NCBI GenBank assembly: GCA_963978545.1
Contig: OZ021724.1
Coordinates: forward strand, 102,689,523 to 102,753,522
Length of the DNA: 64,000 nucleotides
From: Linyphia triangularis
Taxonomy: Eukaryota; Arthropoda; Arachnida; Araneae; Linyphiidae
Reading direction: 5' to 3'
Shown here: positions 25,397 to 37,632 of the stretch, piece after piece
How the letters are laid out: each line of letters begins with the position of its first letter
Position numbering within the stretch: the first letter of the stretch is position 1
Translations under genes and position numbers: made by a program
Notes under the pieces: model-generated
What the model saw: only the letters and a program-made list of their open reading frames with translations
What the model was told of the DNA's origin: nothing
Databases searched by the model: none

Positions 25397-26134
25397 TGTT
25401 ACGAATTTCTGTATATTTATAAATATTTCGTAGCATTAATTATGTCAAAAGATAAATTTATGTACATTTCGCAAAAGGCAGTGCAAGGGTTTGCTTTCCT
25501 GCAATGTGTCTCATAATGCTTGATAACGAGTTTTACAGAGATAACGCTGGGAAGCGAGTTTTACAAGGAACAGGGCATTTAACATTATGGTAATGGCAAT
25601 CTCGCCAATTTGGCGAGATATAGCCAAGTTGGCGACGGTTGGCGACTGATTTTTGCCTCCAAATTTGGCGAGAAATCTTAATTTGTCGCCAAACTTGGCG
25701 ACCATTTGGCGACATTTTCGGTCCCCATGTACATGTATAGGACTTTTCGACTACGATCTGGAAAGTCCTCCAAATTTCTATCTCTAAAATATTCACGAAG
25801 TATTGACTCCTACATAAGGCCGGCCGTGAGTGGAGTTAGTTAATTAGTTGACTGGGTTAGTTGACTGGGAATTACTGAGTTGAGATACTGAGTCTCAGTG
25901 AGCATTCAGAGTAGTTCTAAAGTGAACTGTATTGTCTTTTGCGGCGATTTGTAGCAGTTGTGAAATTTTTTAACTGCTGTTTGAGCTCTATTGTTGTATA
26001 AAGAGCTGTATTGAGGTCTTCTAAAACGAGAAGTTCAGGTTTTGTAAAAGAACCTGTGAAGAATATATCGGAATAAATTTCTGCAAGTGTTAGTCTGCTT
26101 TGGCTTCAAATCTTTCGAACCCATCCACGCAACA
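25397..26134 (+). mobile_element. Solo LTR (Gypsy-type), copy L1
   Basis: It begins TGTTACGAATTTCTG and ends CACGCAACA, with a 4-bp duplication ATAT on both sides. A TATA-like region precedes GGCCGGCCG. The centre has several GGCGA/TCGCC palindromes (TGGCGAGA, TCGCCAAACTTGGCGACC). No internal retroelement genes are present, so it is a solo LTR. Confidence 0.8.
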
Positions 26135-26222
26135 ATATATAATAGCTGTGTAGCCCAACGCTGCTGGATATCCGTTGAAGGACATTTATCAGTTATGGGT
26201 TGCATAGACGTGGTATTTCTTC

Positions 26223-26281
26223 AGATTAATTAGCCCTCGTGTTGCTAACGGCGCCAGATAATCTGAAAACAACCAACCAAT
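26223..26281 (+). repeat. 3' tail fragment of SINE S1
   Basis: It has AGCCCTCGTGTTGCTAACGG and the GATAATCTGAAAACAACCAA tail, but no tRNA head (5'-truncated). Confidence 0.7.
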
Positions 26282-27113
26282 TTTCAGATTAATTGTTGTT
26301 GGTGATCAGCTTCCAACGTACCATAACAGATCCATGTTTTCTTTCATTTTGTAACTCTTTTGGCGGCTGGTGCTCTATACTTAGCATCTATATTCGTTCT
26401 TCTCTTTGGCGGCATGTTAGTAAATGTCGGAATGGTTTGAAAGTTTTCAGAGAATTTCAATAATCTTCGGCGAATCTACAATTGAGGCTGCTAGTGATGA
26501 AGTCAAAATGAGTCTAAATAATCCGTTTCTATGCTAGATTCTATGTATATTTTGACTCACTCTCATTAAATGAAGTTAGATTCAAAATTTTAATTAATCC
26601 AGCTAGAAAAATTTGACCATTTAAAATTTTGTAAACATAAAAATAATATCAAAATATGTCTGGTGTCTATAGAGCGCTCCAGCCTCTGTTTTAAAAATAA
26701 TCATTAAAAATATATTGCAAAAAGTTCTTAATTTTTGTTTTAAAATAAAACAAAATCTGAATTAAGAAACAAAATTAACAGACATTGAAACGACAGTGTT
26801 ATCTACCAAATTGTTTGACAACTGAAAAATTATCGCCCAGCAGTATGGATATAAAGTAATAGTACAAATATTGGTTAAATCTGTGCCTCACAACACACCT
26901 AATGATATACGTAGGTGTTTCACATTAGATGGACATCTTACATTTGATCTTGTAAATGACACATCCTGGAAAAAAAATATATAATAGATTTATTAAGTTG
27001 ACCAAATTCGGACTGAAAACATCCCATAATGGCACAACGAATTAGTGGTAAATTACGTTGGTAAACGAACTTTTAAATGTTGGATATTTATCACAACTGT
27101 AATGCAGAAGATA
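26282..27113. other. Intronic stretch, no gene seen
   Basis: AT-rich sequence with no supported gene or shared repeat. Confidence 0.4.
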
Positions 27114-28061
27114 TCTATATATATAATTCTCTTGCGTGCCGCCCAAATTCGGCTGTATTTCTGTGAGCAGAATGGCAACGATTTCAAACAACCAATCACA
27201 AATCTGCTAAATGTGCTTTATATACGAGTTTCCAAATTCAGCAATCCAGCCAATCACAATATAACTTTTGAAATTTGACTTCTGGCATCAGTCAACAGCT
27301 TAAATTGGCTATATTTTGTTTTCTTTTTACTGATACAAATTATTGCTTATTTAAACCGCATTGATATAATATTTACGTTGATTCCGGAATGAATAGTTGC
27401 AAGATATGTACGTTTCTTTTGGATTAAAATTCTATACAAACCAGGATTTTTCGAAAATTTGTCGCTTAAAATTCCAAGTAGGGAACGAATTCTGCGCCAA
27501 GAATTTTGCCAACAAATGTCAGCCGAAGCCCTTTTTTATTAACAAGTGAATTGCCTATGGTTGCCATAATTTGGCGCTGCTTTATGTAAACAGTTCTTGG
27601 CGCAGAATCTATACCGCACTTTAAAGTTTTATCCATGAACGTTTATATGTGAATATTTTCCGAATATATATACCGATAAAAACTAAGCACGGAATTTCCA
27701 TTAAGAATATTAAGGTTTCTATGCAGAACATTCACAGTAGATTGAATAAGAATTTTAGCAATCTGGATAAACCACAATTTTTAAAAAAATAACTTTTAAT
27801 GATAATATTCATTCAGGTTATGATTTACAAGTATTGTAGCTCATCATAAATAATTCAATTTTTTTCAGTTTCATGGCGCAATATCATTCTTGAATAATTT
27901 TCTTGATTATGCAACTGAAATAGCTTTTTGCTAGGGCATATTTTAAATGCCTCACTTTGAAGCGAGCGGAGCGAGCCTGGTTCGCTTTGCGAACCAAGGG
28001 GATTTGCGTAGCAATCCCGGGGGTTGACGAGCGTTAGCGAGCAGGGGGCAGAGCCCCCTAG
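27114..28061 (+). mobile_element. Helitron-like element, family C
   Basis: It starts A|TCTATATATATAATTC and ends with the hairpin GGGGGCAGAGCCCCC followed by CTAG|T. A 5' TC, a 3' hairpin plus CTAG, and insertion between A and T are Helitron hallmarks. No Rep/helicase gene. Its 3' 45 bp match family A, but the 5' part does not. Confidence 0.8.
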
Positions 28062-28310
28062 TTTGCTAATAAAATACAAAGGAATTTAACGAATTTATTT
28101 TGTTTAAATGTTATTAATACTCACTAAATAAAATTAAAATGTCAATACCCGCTGAGCACAATACATCTTCGATGGCAACACAAAATGTAAACAAAAATAG
28201 GATGAATTTAAAATCTAGAAAAACAAAACGATGCATAAAAAAATAATGCTTCAAAACCACACATGCACAGAAGTTGTTAAAGGTATAGACTGACAGTAAA
28301 TATATTGTAA

Positions 28311-30091
28311 CTAGCTGAATACCCGTGCTGCGCTACGAAATTTTACCATTAGCATTTTAGCGATCAAAAGACATTCATGTATTCTACACTTCAGACGTTT
28401 GCTCCCATTTCGATCCCGACAAATTGATTTATCAAAATAGGAACTTTCCTTTGTTGACATTTTAAACGAAATTTATAATTGTGAATAGTAAACTGGAATA
28501 GTTTATTGTGTTTATGTTTGCTCTTAGTTCTAAATTTCAAAGTAGTAGCTGTATTGGAATTAAGTTAATTAGACATTAAGTTAATCCTCGTATAGTTTCA
28601 ATGTTGCGTCGTCTTTACATCCCTTAAAAATTCGTTAATCGATATTGGAATGACTTATTTTTTTAACATTTGCAAAAAAATATTAGAAAAATGACTACAT
28701 TGGAAGAGGAACATTCGGATATCCCTCGTTTGGAACATTTAACCCCTTTTCGACCCCTTAAAGTTGGTTAATCGAGAACAGAATAGCTTACTTTTTCTAT
28801 GTTTAATCTTTTTTGACATTTGTACCAAATTTCCGAGTTGTGACCATATGGGAAGTGGTACATTCGAATATTCCTCGTTTGGAACGTTTAACCCCTTTTC
28901 CACCCCTTGATCCACCCGAGATCGGAATAGTTTACTTTTTCTGCGTTTGTCTTTATTGATATTCACACCAGTTTTCAGAATTGTGAAAATATGAGAAGTA
29001 GGACATTCGAATATATCGCTCGTTTGGAACGTTTAACCCCTTTTTGACCTCTTAGAGTGGGTAAATAGAGATCGGAATAGCTTACTTTTTATACGTTTGT
29101 TTTTGTTGATACTTGCACCAGATTTCAGAGTTGTGACGAAAGGGGAAGTAGGACATTCGAATATTCCTCGTTTGGAACGTTTAACCCCTTTTCGAGCCCT
29201 TAAAGTGGGTTCATCGAGATCGGAATAGTTTACTTTTTCTATTTTTACCATTTTTGATATTTGTGCCGATTTTCAGAGTTGTGTCTATGTGGGAAGTAGG
29301 ATTTTCGAATGTCCCCCGTTTGGAACATTTAACCCCTTTTCGACCCCTTAAAGTGGGTTAATCGAGATCGGAATAGTTTACTTTTTCTATTTTTACCATT
29401 GTTGATATTTGTGCCAATTTTCAGAGTTATGACTATGTGGGAAGTAGGATTTTCGAATGTCCCCCGTTTGGAACGTTTAACCTCTTTTCGACCCCTTAAA
29501 GTGGGTTAATCGAGATCGGAATAGTTTACTTTTTCTATTTTTACCATTGTTGATATTTGTGCCGATTTTCAGAGTTGTGACTATGTGGGAAGTAGGATTT
29601 TCGAATGTCCCCCGTTTGGAACGTTTAACCCCTTTTCGACCCCTTAAAGTAGGTTAATCGAGATCGGAATAGTTTACTTTTTCTATTTTTACCATTGTTG
29701 ATATTTGTGCCGATTTTCAGAGTTGTGACTATGTGGGAAGTAGGATTTTCGAATGCCCCCCGTTTGAAACGTTTAACCCCTTTTCGACCCCTTAAAGAGG
29801 GTTAATCGAGATCGGAATAGTTCACTTTTTCTATTTTTACCATTGTTGATATTTGTGCCGATTTTCAGAGTTGTGACTATGTGGGAAGTAGGATTTTCGA
29901 ATGCCCCCCGTTTGAAACGTTTAACCCCTTTTCGACCCCTTAAAGTGGGTTAATCGAGATCGGAATAGTTTACTTTTTCTATTTTTACCATTGTTGATAT
30001 TTGTGCCGATTTTCAGAGTTGTGACTATGTGGGAAGTGGGAGAATTAGTGATGAGTGAGTGAGTGAGGGCTTTTCCTTATATATATAGAGA
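28311..30091 (-). mobile_element. Helitron-like element, family B, copy B2, with 148-bp internal array
   Basis: On the minus strand it starts A|TCTCTATATATATAAGG and ends GTATTCAGCTAG|T, with no target duplication. About nine 148-bp units fill 28720-30040. Units near 29300-30040 are nearly identical, while those near 28720-29200 are diverged. No coding gene. Confidence 0.75.
28720..30040. repeat. 148-bp minisatellite inside Helitron B2
   Basis: Units contain GTTTGGAACGTTTAACCCC, GGTTAATCGAGATCGGAATA and GCCGATTTTCAGAGTTGTG, repeated at about 148-bp spacing. Confidence 0.9.
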
Positions 30092-30305
30092 TATTACAGT
30101 AAAAATCGAATTATTTATTGGATAGACGATTGTAATACATAAAAATAATTAGAAAAATAAGGAGGACAAATTAAAATAACTTTTGGTTTTATTCTGATGT
30201 AATTAAAAAATATCATTGCCTATTTCAAGAATTTTTTTACGTGTCATTAAATTTTAATGAAAGTAATGTTTAATCAAATTTAAAAGTTGTTCTCTACAAT
30301 CTCCA

Positions 30306-31852
30306 TGTACAGTACCCAAAATAAAAAAAAAAATCAGAACGATGGCTATATCTTCGGTTCTAATTATCGTAGAATCTTAAGGTTTGCACCAAAATGTTTT
30401 TTTACGATGTTCTATATATCTGATGCATTTTCTTTTCTTTTCTTAAGGGATCGTTTACTAAGTATAAGTAACGCTATCTTCAAAAATTTCAATACGAACC
30501 CCTATTTTTTATCATTTCATTCAATTTAGAATACATCATTTACTATATATACCAAATTTCAATGCATTATGTTGAATAACACGTCACTTATGAACGAAAA
30601 TGTATCGACCATTTTTGGACCGATCTTCAGGGAGAATTTTCATAAAACGAAAGGTATTTTTAAGGTTCTACTTCACAGCGGGAGAAATCGAAAGGTCAGT
30701 GCGGCGTTTCGCGAAGTTCAAAAATACAAATATTAGTCTAAAACTGATTAGAAACTACTTGGATTTATAGTGGCATGTTTAAGATGAATACAAAAATAGC
30801 AGTAAACGCAAAAGTAACATAATTTATTTACAACATTAAAGACGTGCATTCTTCACACGAAATAAATAAAATATCGAAGACTGTAATTGCAGAAGTATAA
30901 CGCATACTACTGATAATTAGAAAATTAATAAATATTAAATATAGGCATTAGTAAACAGTATTCAGCAAAGCGTGATTATTTTACAGAAACATTTCACTGT
31001 AAACACAAATGTAACTTGATAGTTGAAATTATTTATAAAATAAAAAAATCACATGATTCAGTAAAATTTTTAAAGGATAACTTATTGAAATTGCTTTAAA
31101 AATGTTGTACCCCGCTGTTCCTATTCACCCCATTTTACGAAAATTGAACGTTGTGCGATTTTCCACACCTCTAGTTTACCTTGAATTAATCTTTGATAGT
31201 TTTCCAATAGTCGTCTACTATACAGTCCCTTAGAGTGAGCGTTTTTTACATTTTCGCTAAGAAATCGAGAACTAAAAGTCAAAATGGAAAGAAAAAAATT
31301 GTGTGGGGGTTATACACCATGGTAAATCTAATGAAAGCAAAAAAAAAATTTATGTTTCTATTCAAAAAAAAAATGTAATTGTTTTATTAATAAATAATTA
31401 ATTATTAAAAAAGAAAAAGATGCAAAAGTTGATTGCTATTTATGTTTGGCAATTTACAAACTATCTTTTGAAAGAAAAAAAAATACTGAAATATATTAAT
31501 TATTTAAGTATTTATGGCCAAAAAACCAACTTTTGTATTTAACATTAATTTATCATTTTCTTTTTATCATTTAAATTACAAACCATTCATTAAGAAATTA
31601 CGAATTTTTGTATTTCGACATTTTTTTGGATGCTGAATCCAAATATCGGATAATATTATGAGGTTGCTATTGAACTTTTTAAAGTTTGGTTCTGTTTTAA
31701 TATGTAGATGACCCCTCATGATAAAAAAAACTACATACAATTATTAAAAACCTTTCACGATTTACAACGGTACCTTTTGTTTGTTATTTCAACAATTAGA
31801 ACAAAAGATATTGACATCGTTCTGTTTTTATTTTTGGGTACTGTACCAAATT
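30306..31852. mobile_element. Element T1 with about 40-bp terminal inverted repeats
   Basis: GTACAGTACCCAAAATAAAA at the left is mirrored by TTTTATTTTTGGGTACTGTA at the right, each followed by an inverted ACGATGGCTATATCTT-like block. A related copy in the opposite orientation is at 62468-63462. No transposase. Confidence 0.65.
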
Positions 31853-31903
31853 TCGTACCTCTAGATTCAAAACTGTGGATTTGTATAAGGTTCAGACAAC
31901 TAA

Positions 31904-31904
<1 letters not shown>

Positions 31905-31944
<40 letters not shown>
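31905..31944. repeat. TA microsatellite
   Basis: About 40 bp of TA just beyond element T1. Confidence 0.9.
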
Positions 31945-31951
<7 letters not shown>

Positions 31952-32054
31952 ATATGTAGCCATGTATAGCATTTTAACATCTTTTATAGCAATTTTGCAT
32001 TACTATAGAACAGTATACTAAATTTTTCTTAAGCAAGCTTAATGTCGATGTAGA

Positions 32055-32465
32055 GTAACAGAATACCCACAGAACCTGGAAATCAGGAAAATGTCAGGGA
32101 GCTTTCTGATTTGGAAAAAAAATCAGGGAAATGTTAGGGAACTTTTTTAAAATTCCACGAAAATCAGGGAAACGTTCTTTTCCCTAAAGTTACGTTTCAA
32201 AGTCCATCCGCTTTTTGGCGCATTTACACGGAGAATCGTTGTGGTAAAAGTTAGAAGTTCAGTGTTACGGAATAATTTAAACAATCATTAACGCCGACAC
32301 TATTTTTAAAAAGATTGGTATATTTTCTCTTTAGCTTACATGTTCTATGTGATCACACATCTGAAAAAGTTAAGGAAATTTTTTTTTAAAAATGAGCTGT
32401 AAAATCAAGGAATTTCATAGAAATCTATCTTTTTTTTCTTGAATTTCGGGGCTACCCTTAGTAAA
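32055..32465. mobile_element. AGAACCTGGAAATCAGG repeat (family V), copy 1
   Basis: It has the ACAGAACCTGGAAATCAGG start, several CAGGGAAA-type repeats, and a GGGGCTACCCTTA end. It matches 51150-51320 and 60262-60629. Confidence 0.6.
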
Positions 32466-32638
32466 TAACGTGACGTTTTGAGCTATTTTTAGAAAGTGGA
32501 GCAAAACATTGATTGTAAGGCGAAGTCATCGGAGGAGGAGCCATAAGCCATAACCATTTGCAGTTCTATTCATTACAGACAGAAAGGAGCCCTAACAATA
32601 TGTATGCGTAGAGATTTTTCTTTCAATAATATAACCCA

Positions 32639-34757
32639 CTAGCTGAATACCCGTGCAGCGCTACGAAATTTTACCATTAGCATTTTAGCGATCAAAAGAC
32701 ATTCATGTATTCTACACTTCAGACGTTTGCTCCCTTTTCGATCCCGACAAATTGATTTATCAAAATAGGAACTTTCCTTTGTTGACATTTTAAACGAACT
32801 TTATAATTGTGAATAGTAAACTGGAATAGTTTATTGTGTTTATGTTTGCTCTTAGTTCTAAATTTCAAAGTAGTAGCTATATTGGAATTAAGTTAATTAG
32901 ACATTAAGTTAATCCTCGTATAGTTTCAATGTTGCGTCGTCTTTTCATCCCTTAAAAATTCGTTAATCGATATTGGAATGACTTATTTTTTTAACATTTG
33001 CAAAAAAATATCAGAAAAATGACTACATTGGAAGAGGAACATTCGGATATCCCTCGTTTGGAACATTTAACCCCTTTTCGACCACTTAAAGTGTGTTAAT
33101 CGAGATCGGAATAGTTTACTTTTTCTATTTTTACCATTGTTGATATTTGTGCCGATTTTCAGAGTTGTGACTATGTGGGAAGTAGGATTTTCGAATGTCC
33201 CCCGTTTGGAACGTTTAACCCCTTTTCGACCCCTTAAAGTGGGTTAATCGAGATCGGAATAGTTTACTTTTTCTATTTTTACCATTGTTGATATTTGTGC
33301 CGATTTTCAGAGTTGTGACTATGTGGGAAGTAGGATTTTCGAATGTCCCCCGTTTGGAACGTTTAACCCCTTTTCGACCCCTTAAAGTGTGTTAATCGAG
33401 ATCGGAATAGTTTACTTTTTCTATTTTTACCATTGTTGATATTTGTGCCGATTTTCAGAGTTGTGACTATGTGGGAAGTAGGATTTTCGAATGTCCCCCG
33501 TTTGGAACGTTTGACCCCTTTTCGACCCCTTAAAGTGTGTTAATCGAGATCGGAATAGTTTACTTTTTCTATTTTTACCATTGTTGATATTTGTGCCGAT
33601 TTTCAGCGTTGTGACTATGTGGGAAGTAGGATTTTCGAATGTCCCCCGTTTGGAACGTTTGACCCCTTTTCGACCCCTTAAAGTGTGTTAATCGAGATCG
33701 GAATAGTTTACTTTTTCTATTTTTACCATTGTTGATATTTGTGCCGATTTTCAGAGTTGTGACTATGTGGGAAGTAGGATTTTCGAATGTCCCCCGTTTG
33801 GAACGTTTGACCCCTTTTCGACCCCTTAAAGTGTGTTAATCGAGATCGGAATAGTTTACTTTTTCTATTTTTACCATTGTTGATATTTGTGCCGATTTTT
33901 AGAGTTGTGACTATGTGGGAAGTAGGATTTTCGAATGTCCCCCGTTTGGAACGTTTGACCCCTTTTCGACCCCTTAAAGTGTGTTAATCGAGATCGGAAT
34001 AGTTTACTTTTTCTATTTTTACCATTGTTGATATTTGTGCCGATTTTCAGAGTTGTGACTATGTGGGAAGTAGGATTTTCGAATGTCCCCCGTTTGGAAC
34101 GTTTGACCCCTTTTCGACCCCTTAAAGTGTGTTAATCGAGATCGGAATAGTTTACTTTTTCTATTTTTACCATTGTTGATATTTGTGCCGATTTTCAGAG
34201 TTGTGACTATGTGGGAAGTAGGATTTTCGAATGTCCCCCGTTTGGAACGTTTGACCCCTTTTCGACCCCTTAAAGTGTGTTAATCGAGATCGGAATAGTT
34301 TACTTTTTCTATTTTTATCATTGTTGATATTTGTGCCGATTTTCAGAGTTGTGACTATGTGGGAAGTAGGATTTTCGAATGTCCCCCGTTTGGAACGTTT
34401 GACCCCTTTTCGACCCCTTAAAGTGTGTTAATCGAGATCGGAATAGTTTACTTTTTCTATTTTTACCATTGTTGATATTTGTGCCGATTTTCAGAGTTGT
34501 GACTATGTGGGAAGTAGGATTTTCGAATGTCCCCCGTTTGGAACGTTTGACCCCTTTTCGACCCCTTAAAGTGTGTTAATCGAGATCGGAATAGTTTACT
34601 TTTTCTATTTTTACCATTGTTGATATTTGTGCCGATTTTCAGAGTTGTGACTATGTGGGAAGTGGGAGAATTAGTGATGAGTGAGTCAGTGAGTCAGTGA
34701 GTGAGTGAGTGAGTGAGTGAGTGAGTGAGTGAGGGCTTTGCCTTATATATATAGAGA
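32639..34757 (-). mobile_element. Helitron-like element, family B, copy B3, with expanded 148-bp array
   Basis: It has the same termini as B2 (minus strand A|TCTCTATATATATAAGG and TTCAGCTAG|T). The non-repeat 3' part, 32639-33060, is nearly identical to B2, but the array holds about 11 units instead of nine. Near the 5' end is a GTGA/GTCA microsatellite (34675-34735). Confidence 0.75.
33060..34670. repeat. 148-bp minisatellite inside Helitron B3, about 11 units
   Basis: AGTAGGATTTTCGAATGTCC occurs at 33181, 33329, 33477 and onward every 148 bp. Units 4 to 11 share CGTTTGACCCC and AAAGTGTGTTAATC, where earlier units have TTTAACCCC and AAAGTGGGTTAATC, so the expansion was directional. Confidence 0.95.
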
Positions 34758-34769
34758 TAAAAACAGAGT

Positions 34770-35180
34770 TTTTAAAAAGATCCTTTAAAGGCATTGTCAA
34801 TTTTTATATTCATTAACACAGTGCCGATAACAAAAACATTTCTATCAGCAAAATGTGTGGCAAACTACGTTTCAAAATTTATTTATTAAAAATGAACTTG
34901 AATTTATGCTCTAACAACCAAATATTATTTATTTATTCTGATAAAAGTAATTTTATTATTTATTAAAAACAATTTGGCAACAAGAAAGAATTTCCTCAAT
35001 GATCGGTTCAATGTTTTAAGCGATTGGATGACGGCAAGTTGGCTTATATTTACTGCGTAAAAGCGACATTTAAGTGACAATAGCAGCCCAAAAATTTGAT
35101 AGAATGTATTGTCATCGACATCGAATCTATCTGCCAAGTGTCAGCCTGATTGGATGACTACAAGAGGGTTACGCGAAATC
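34770..35180 (+). repeat. Dispersed repeat family D, copy 3
   Basis: It starts GGCATTGTCAATTTTTATAT and ends near GATTGGATGACTACAAGAGG. It matches 45230-45700 and the reverse complements of 11225-11765 and 23205-23740. Confidence 0.6.
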
Positions 35181-35255
35181 CACGAAATAAGAAAAATACG
35201 TTCGAAACATCAAAGGAGCTATTGCAGCAACGCTAAATTCTCTATAAAATAATAT

Positions 35256-35970
35256 TGTGGCGTGGATGAGTTTGAAAGATTTGAAGCCAAAGCATATCAA
35301 AACTTGCAGAAATTTATTCCGATATAACTCTTTTCAGATTCTCTTACAACTCCAGAACTTTTCGTTCTAGTAGACTCAATACAGCTCTTTTCACAACAAT
35401 AGAGCACAAAAACAGCAGTTAAAAACTTGACAACACAACTGCTCAAATCGCTGCAAAAGACAATGCAATTCATTTCACTTTCGGAACTCTCTGAATGCTC
35501 GCTGAGAGACAGCTAACTCAGTATCTCAACTCTGTAATTTCAGTCAACTAACGCACTCAACTAACTCACTCGCTCTCTTGGCCGGCTTATATAGGAAAGT
35601 TAAACCTTCGTGAAGTTCCCAGAGATAGAAATTTGGAGGACTTTCCAGATCGTAGTCGAAAAGTCCTATACATGTACATGGGGACCGAAAATGTCGCCAA
35701 ATTTGGCAACAAAATTAGTCACCAAAACCGTCGCCAACTTGGCTCTATCTCGCCAAATTGGCGAGATAGCCATTACCATAATGTTAAATGCCCTGCTCCT
35801 TGTAAAATTCGCTTCCCAGCGTTAATCTCTGTAAAACTCGTTATCAAGCATTAAGAGACACATTGCAGGAAAACAAACTTTTGCACTGCCTTATGCGAAA
35901 TGTACATAAATTGTCCTTTTTACATAATTAATGCAACGAAATATTTACAAATATACAGAAATTCGTAACA
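35256..35970 (-). mobile_element. Solo LTR (Gypsy-type), copy L2
   Basis: On the minus strand it runs TGTTACGAATTTCTG to CCACGCCACA. Exact ATAT duplications lie at 35252-35255 and 35971-35974. A CTATATAAGCCGGCC promoter-like block is on the minus strand near 35590. Confidence 0.8.
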
Positions 35971-35974
35971 ATAT

Positions 35975-36061
35975 AGTTTTTCCGCAATTGCAGTAAACGG
36001 ATCAACTCAAAAACTTGTCGGAATAAGGAGAAGATTTCAAAGATTACAAAATACAAAAAAT

Positions 36062-36106
<45 letters not shown>

Positions 36107-36350
36107 AAGGGGTACCGAAAACTTTGCTTGAGCTTGACTTGTGCTAAAACCAATCCAAAGCACGTTTTTCCCACTGCAAAAGTTCTCCCCAAACAAAAAT
36201 TATTCTATCTTTTCTATAAAATATTAAAATTGCCTCCAACCGCAAACATTCGGAGACATCAACAATGAAGCATCTGCCATTCACATAAAAATACAGCATA
36301 AAAATACATTTTCACACAAAGAAATTCTTAAATTGTATGTTTCCTTACAG
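35975..36350. other. Intron end before exon 6
   Basis: It contains a 37-bp T run (36066-36102) and the block AACTTGTCGGAATAAGGAGA, whose reverse-complement relative is near 63945. No gene. Confidence 0.5.
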
Positions 36351-36410
36351 GAAAATGATGGGGATTCAGAAGAGAAGCAAGCCGAATCTATTCGCAGGGA
36401 ATACGAAACG
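36351..36410 (+). CDS. Internal exon 6 (60 nt) of the unassigned gene
   Basis: The acceptor TTTCCTTACAG ends at 36350 and the full consensus donor GTAAGT starts at 36411. It holds 20 codons, phase 0 to phase 0 (starts ENDGDSEEKQAES, ends IRREYET). The composition is highly acidic with a helical tail and continues the character of exon 5. Because its length is a multiple of three, it could be a cassette exon. The intron before it is 11.1 kb. No later exon could be recognised. Confidence 0.8.
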
Positions 36411-36640
36411 GTAAGTAATCCTAAAAAGCTTATCCTGTAAAATTTTAAGACTCCTAAGATATGACGTCACAAGATTGCCGCTCCAAAAGTAATTCCTATT
36501 AGGTTATTGCGTTTTCCTCTTTAACTGTTAATTTATAAGGATCGTGCATGTGACGTCTCGTGTCAATTGCTATCTGACATTGCGGCGACTATGCTGGTTT
36601 GTTATTGTTCGTGTTTGTAGTATTGTTATAAATTTTCGTG

Positions 36641-36775
36641 GCTCCCGATATCCTTGCGGTAGAGTATCGAGCTCATAGCCGGAGGGTTGTGGGTTCGGGC
36701 CTCAGAGAGAGTTTATGAAACTTAGTTATTTGAGGCCCCATTGCGAAGGGGTACTTTTACTTTCAATTACGTTTT
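36641..36775 (+). mobile_element. tRNA-derived SINE (family S3), tail type 1
   Basis: The head CTTGCGGTAGAGTATCGAGC and B box GGTTCGGGCC are followed by TTATTTGAGGCCCCATTGCG. The same head with a different body is at 37084. Confidence 0.6.
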
Positions 36776-37022
36776 GACCTCCCTTACATTTGATCGTTAT
36801 CCTTATTGTTAATATAGGGTAATGAAAGTATTGCTTTTTCTAAAAAAACTAATGATGTGGAACATAGCACAACTTTCAGTTACACTACAATAATGGTCAT
36901 TGCAATAATTTTTACATGGGCAAAAAAAAAGAAGCACCAACACGGCAATGTTATTCAATAAACATTACATTATCCTTTCTTGTGCGTGAAACAGATGAAA
37001 CACAATCGTTGATGGGTGGTGA

Positions 37023-37075
37023 TTAAGGTTGGTTGGTTGTTTTCATATTATCTGGTGCCGTCAGCAACATGAGGG
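37023..37075 (-). repeat. 3' tail fragment of SINE S1
   Basis: GGTTGGTTGTTTTCATATTA and GCCGTCAGCAACATGAGG match the 3' part of S1. The head is missing. Confidence 0.7.
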
Positions 37076-37083
37076 GGGGGGGG

Positions 37084-37280
37084 GGGCACCGATAGCCTTG
37101 CGGTAGAGTATCGAGCTCGTAACCGGAGGGTTGTGGGTTCGGGCCTCCGTCCGCCAAATATCGGTGTGTACCTAACGGGGGCTGATGCACATTAAATCTG
37201 TCGTGGCCTCAATGTCCTCTCGTTGGTGTGGTGGGGTCGGAGAGAGGGGTCTACACCAGAAGATTTCGATCTCGTATTCT
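37084..37280 (+). mobile_element. tRNA-derived SINE (family S3), tail type 2
   Basis: The head shares CTTGCGGTAGAGTATCGAGC and TTGTGGGTTCGGGCCTC with 36641, but the body has GATGCACATTAAATCTGTCG and a GGGGTCGGAGAGAGG stretch. A 12-bp G run precedes it. Confidence 0.6.
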
Positions 37281-37632
37281 TCTAGATGTTCAAAATTAAG
37301 AGACGTATTTGGCTGTGTTAAGCACTTAATAAGTGGCAGAAATAGACAGTCGGTGGTTTCAAAACAAATAACTTTTCGTATTCTAAGCAAGTGAAGTGGT
37401 ATGATTCAACGGTAATTTAAAAAATATGACGTACAGGTTTTAAAATATTCAATGGGTAAGAAATTTAATACGTAACTATAAATTAAAATTTCATAAACAT
37501 AGCCAATTGAAAAATTAAAGGTACTACAAAAAAAAAATAACGCTTTTGCAACTCCTTGGCTATCATCTGCACATCCTCCTGAAAATAATTCTGTCTGCAC
37601 ACATAAGTGTATATTTAAAATTTGAAATATAT

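Noticed and set aside
33060..34670. Regularly spaced repeats resembling a CRISPR array
   Set aside because: The whole 148-bp unit repeats without unique spacers, and it sits inside a Helitron in a eukaryotic genome.
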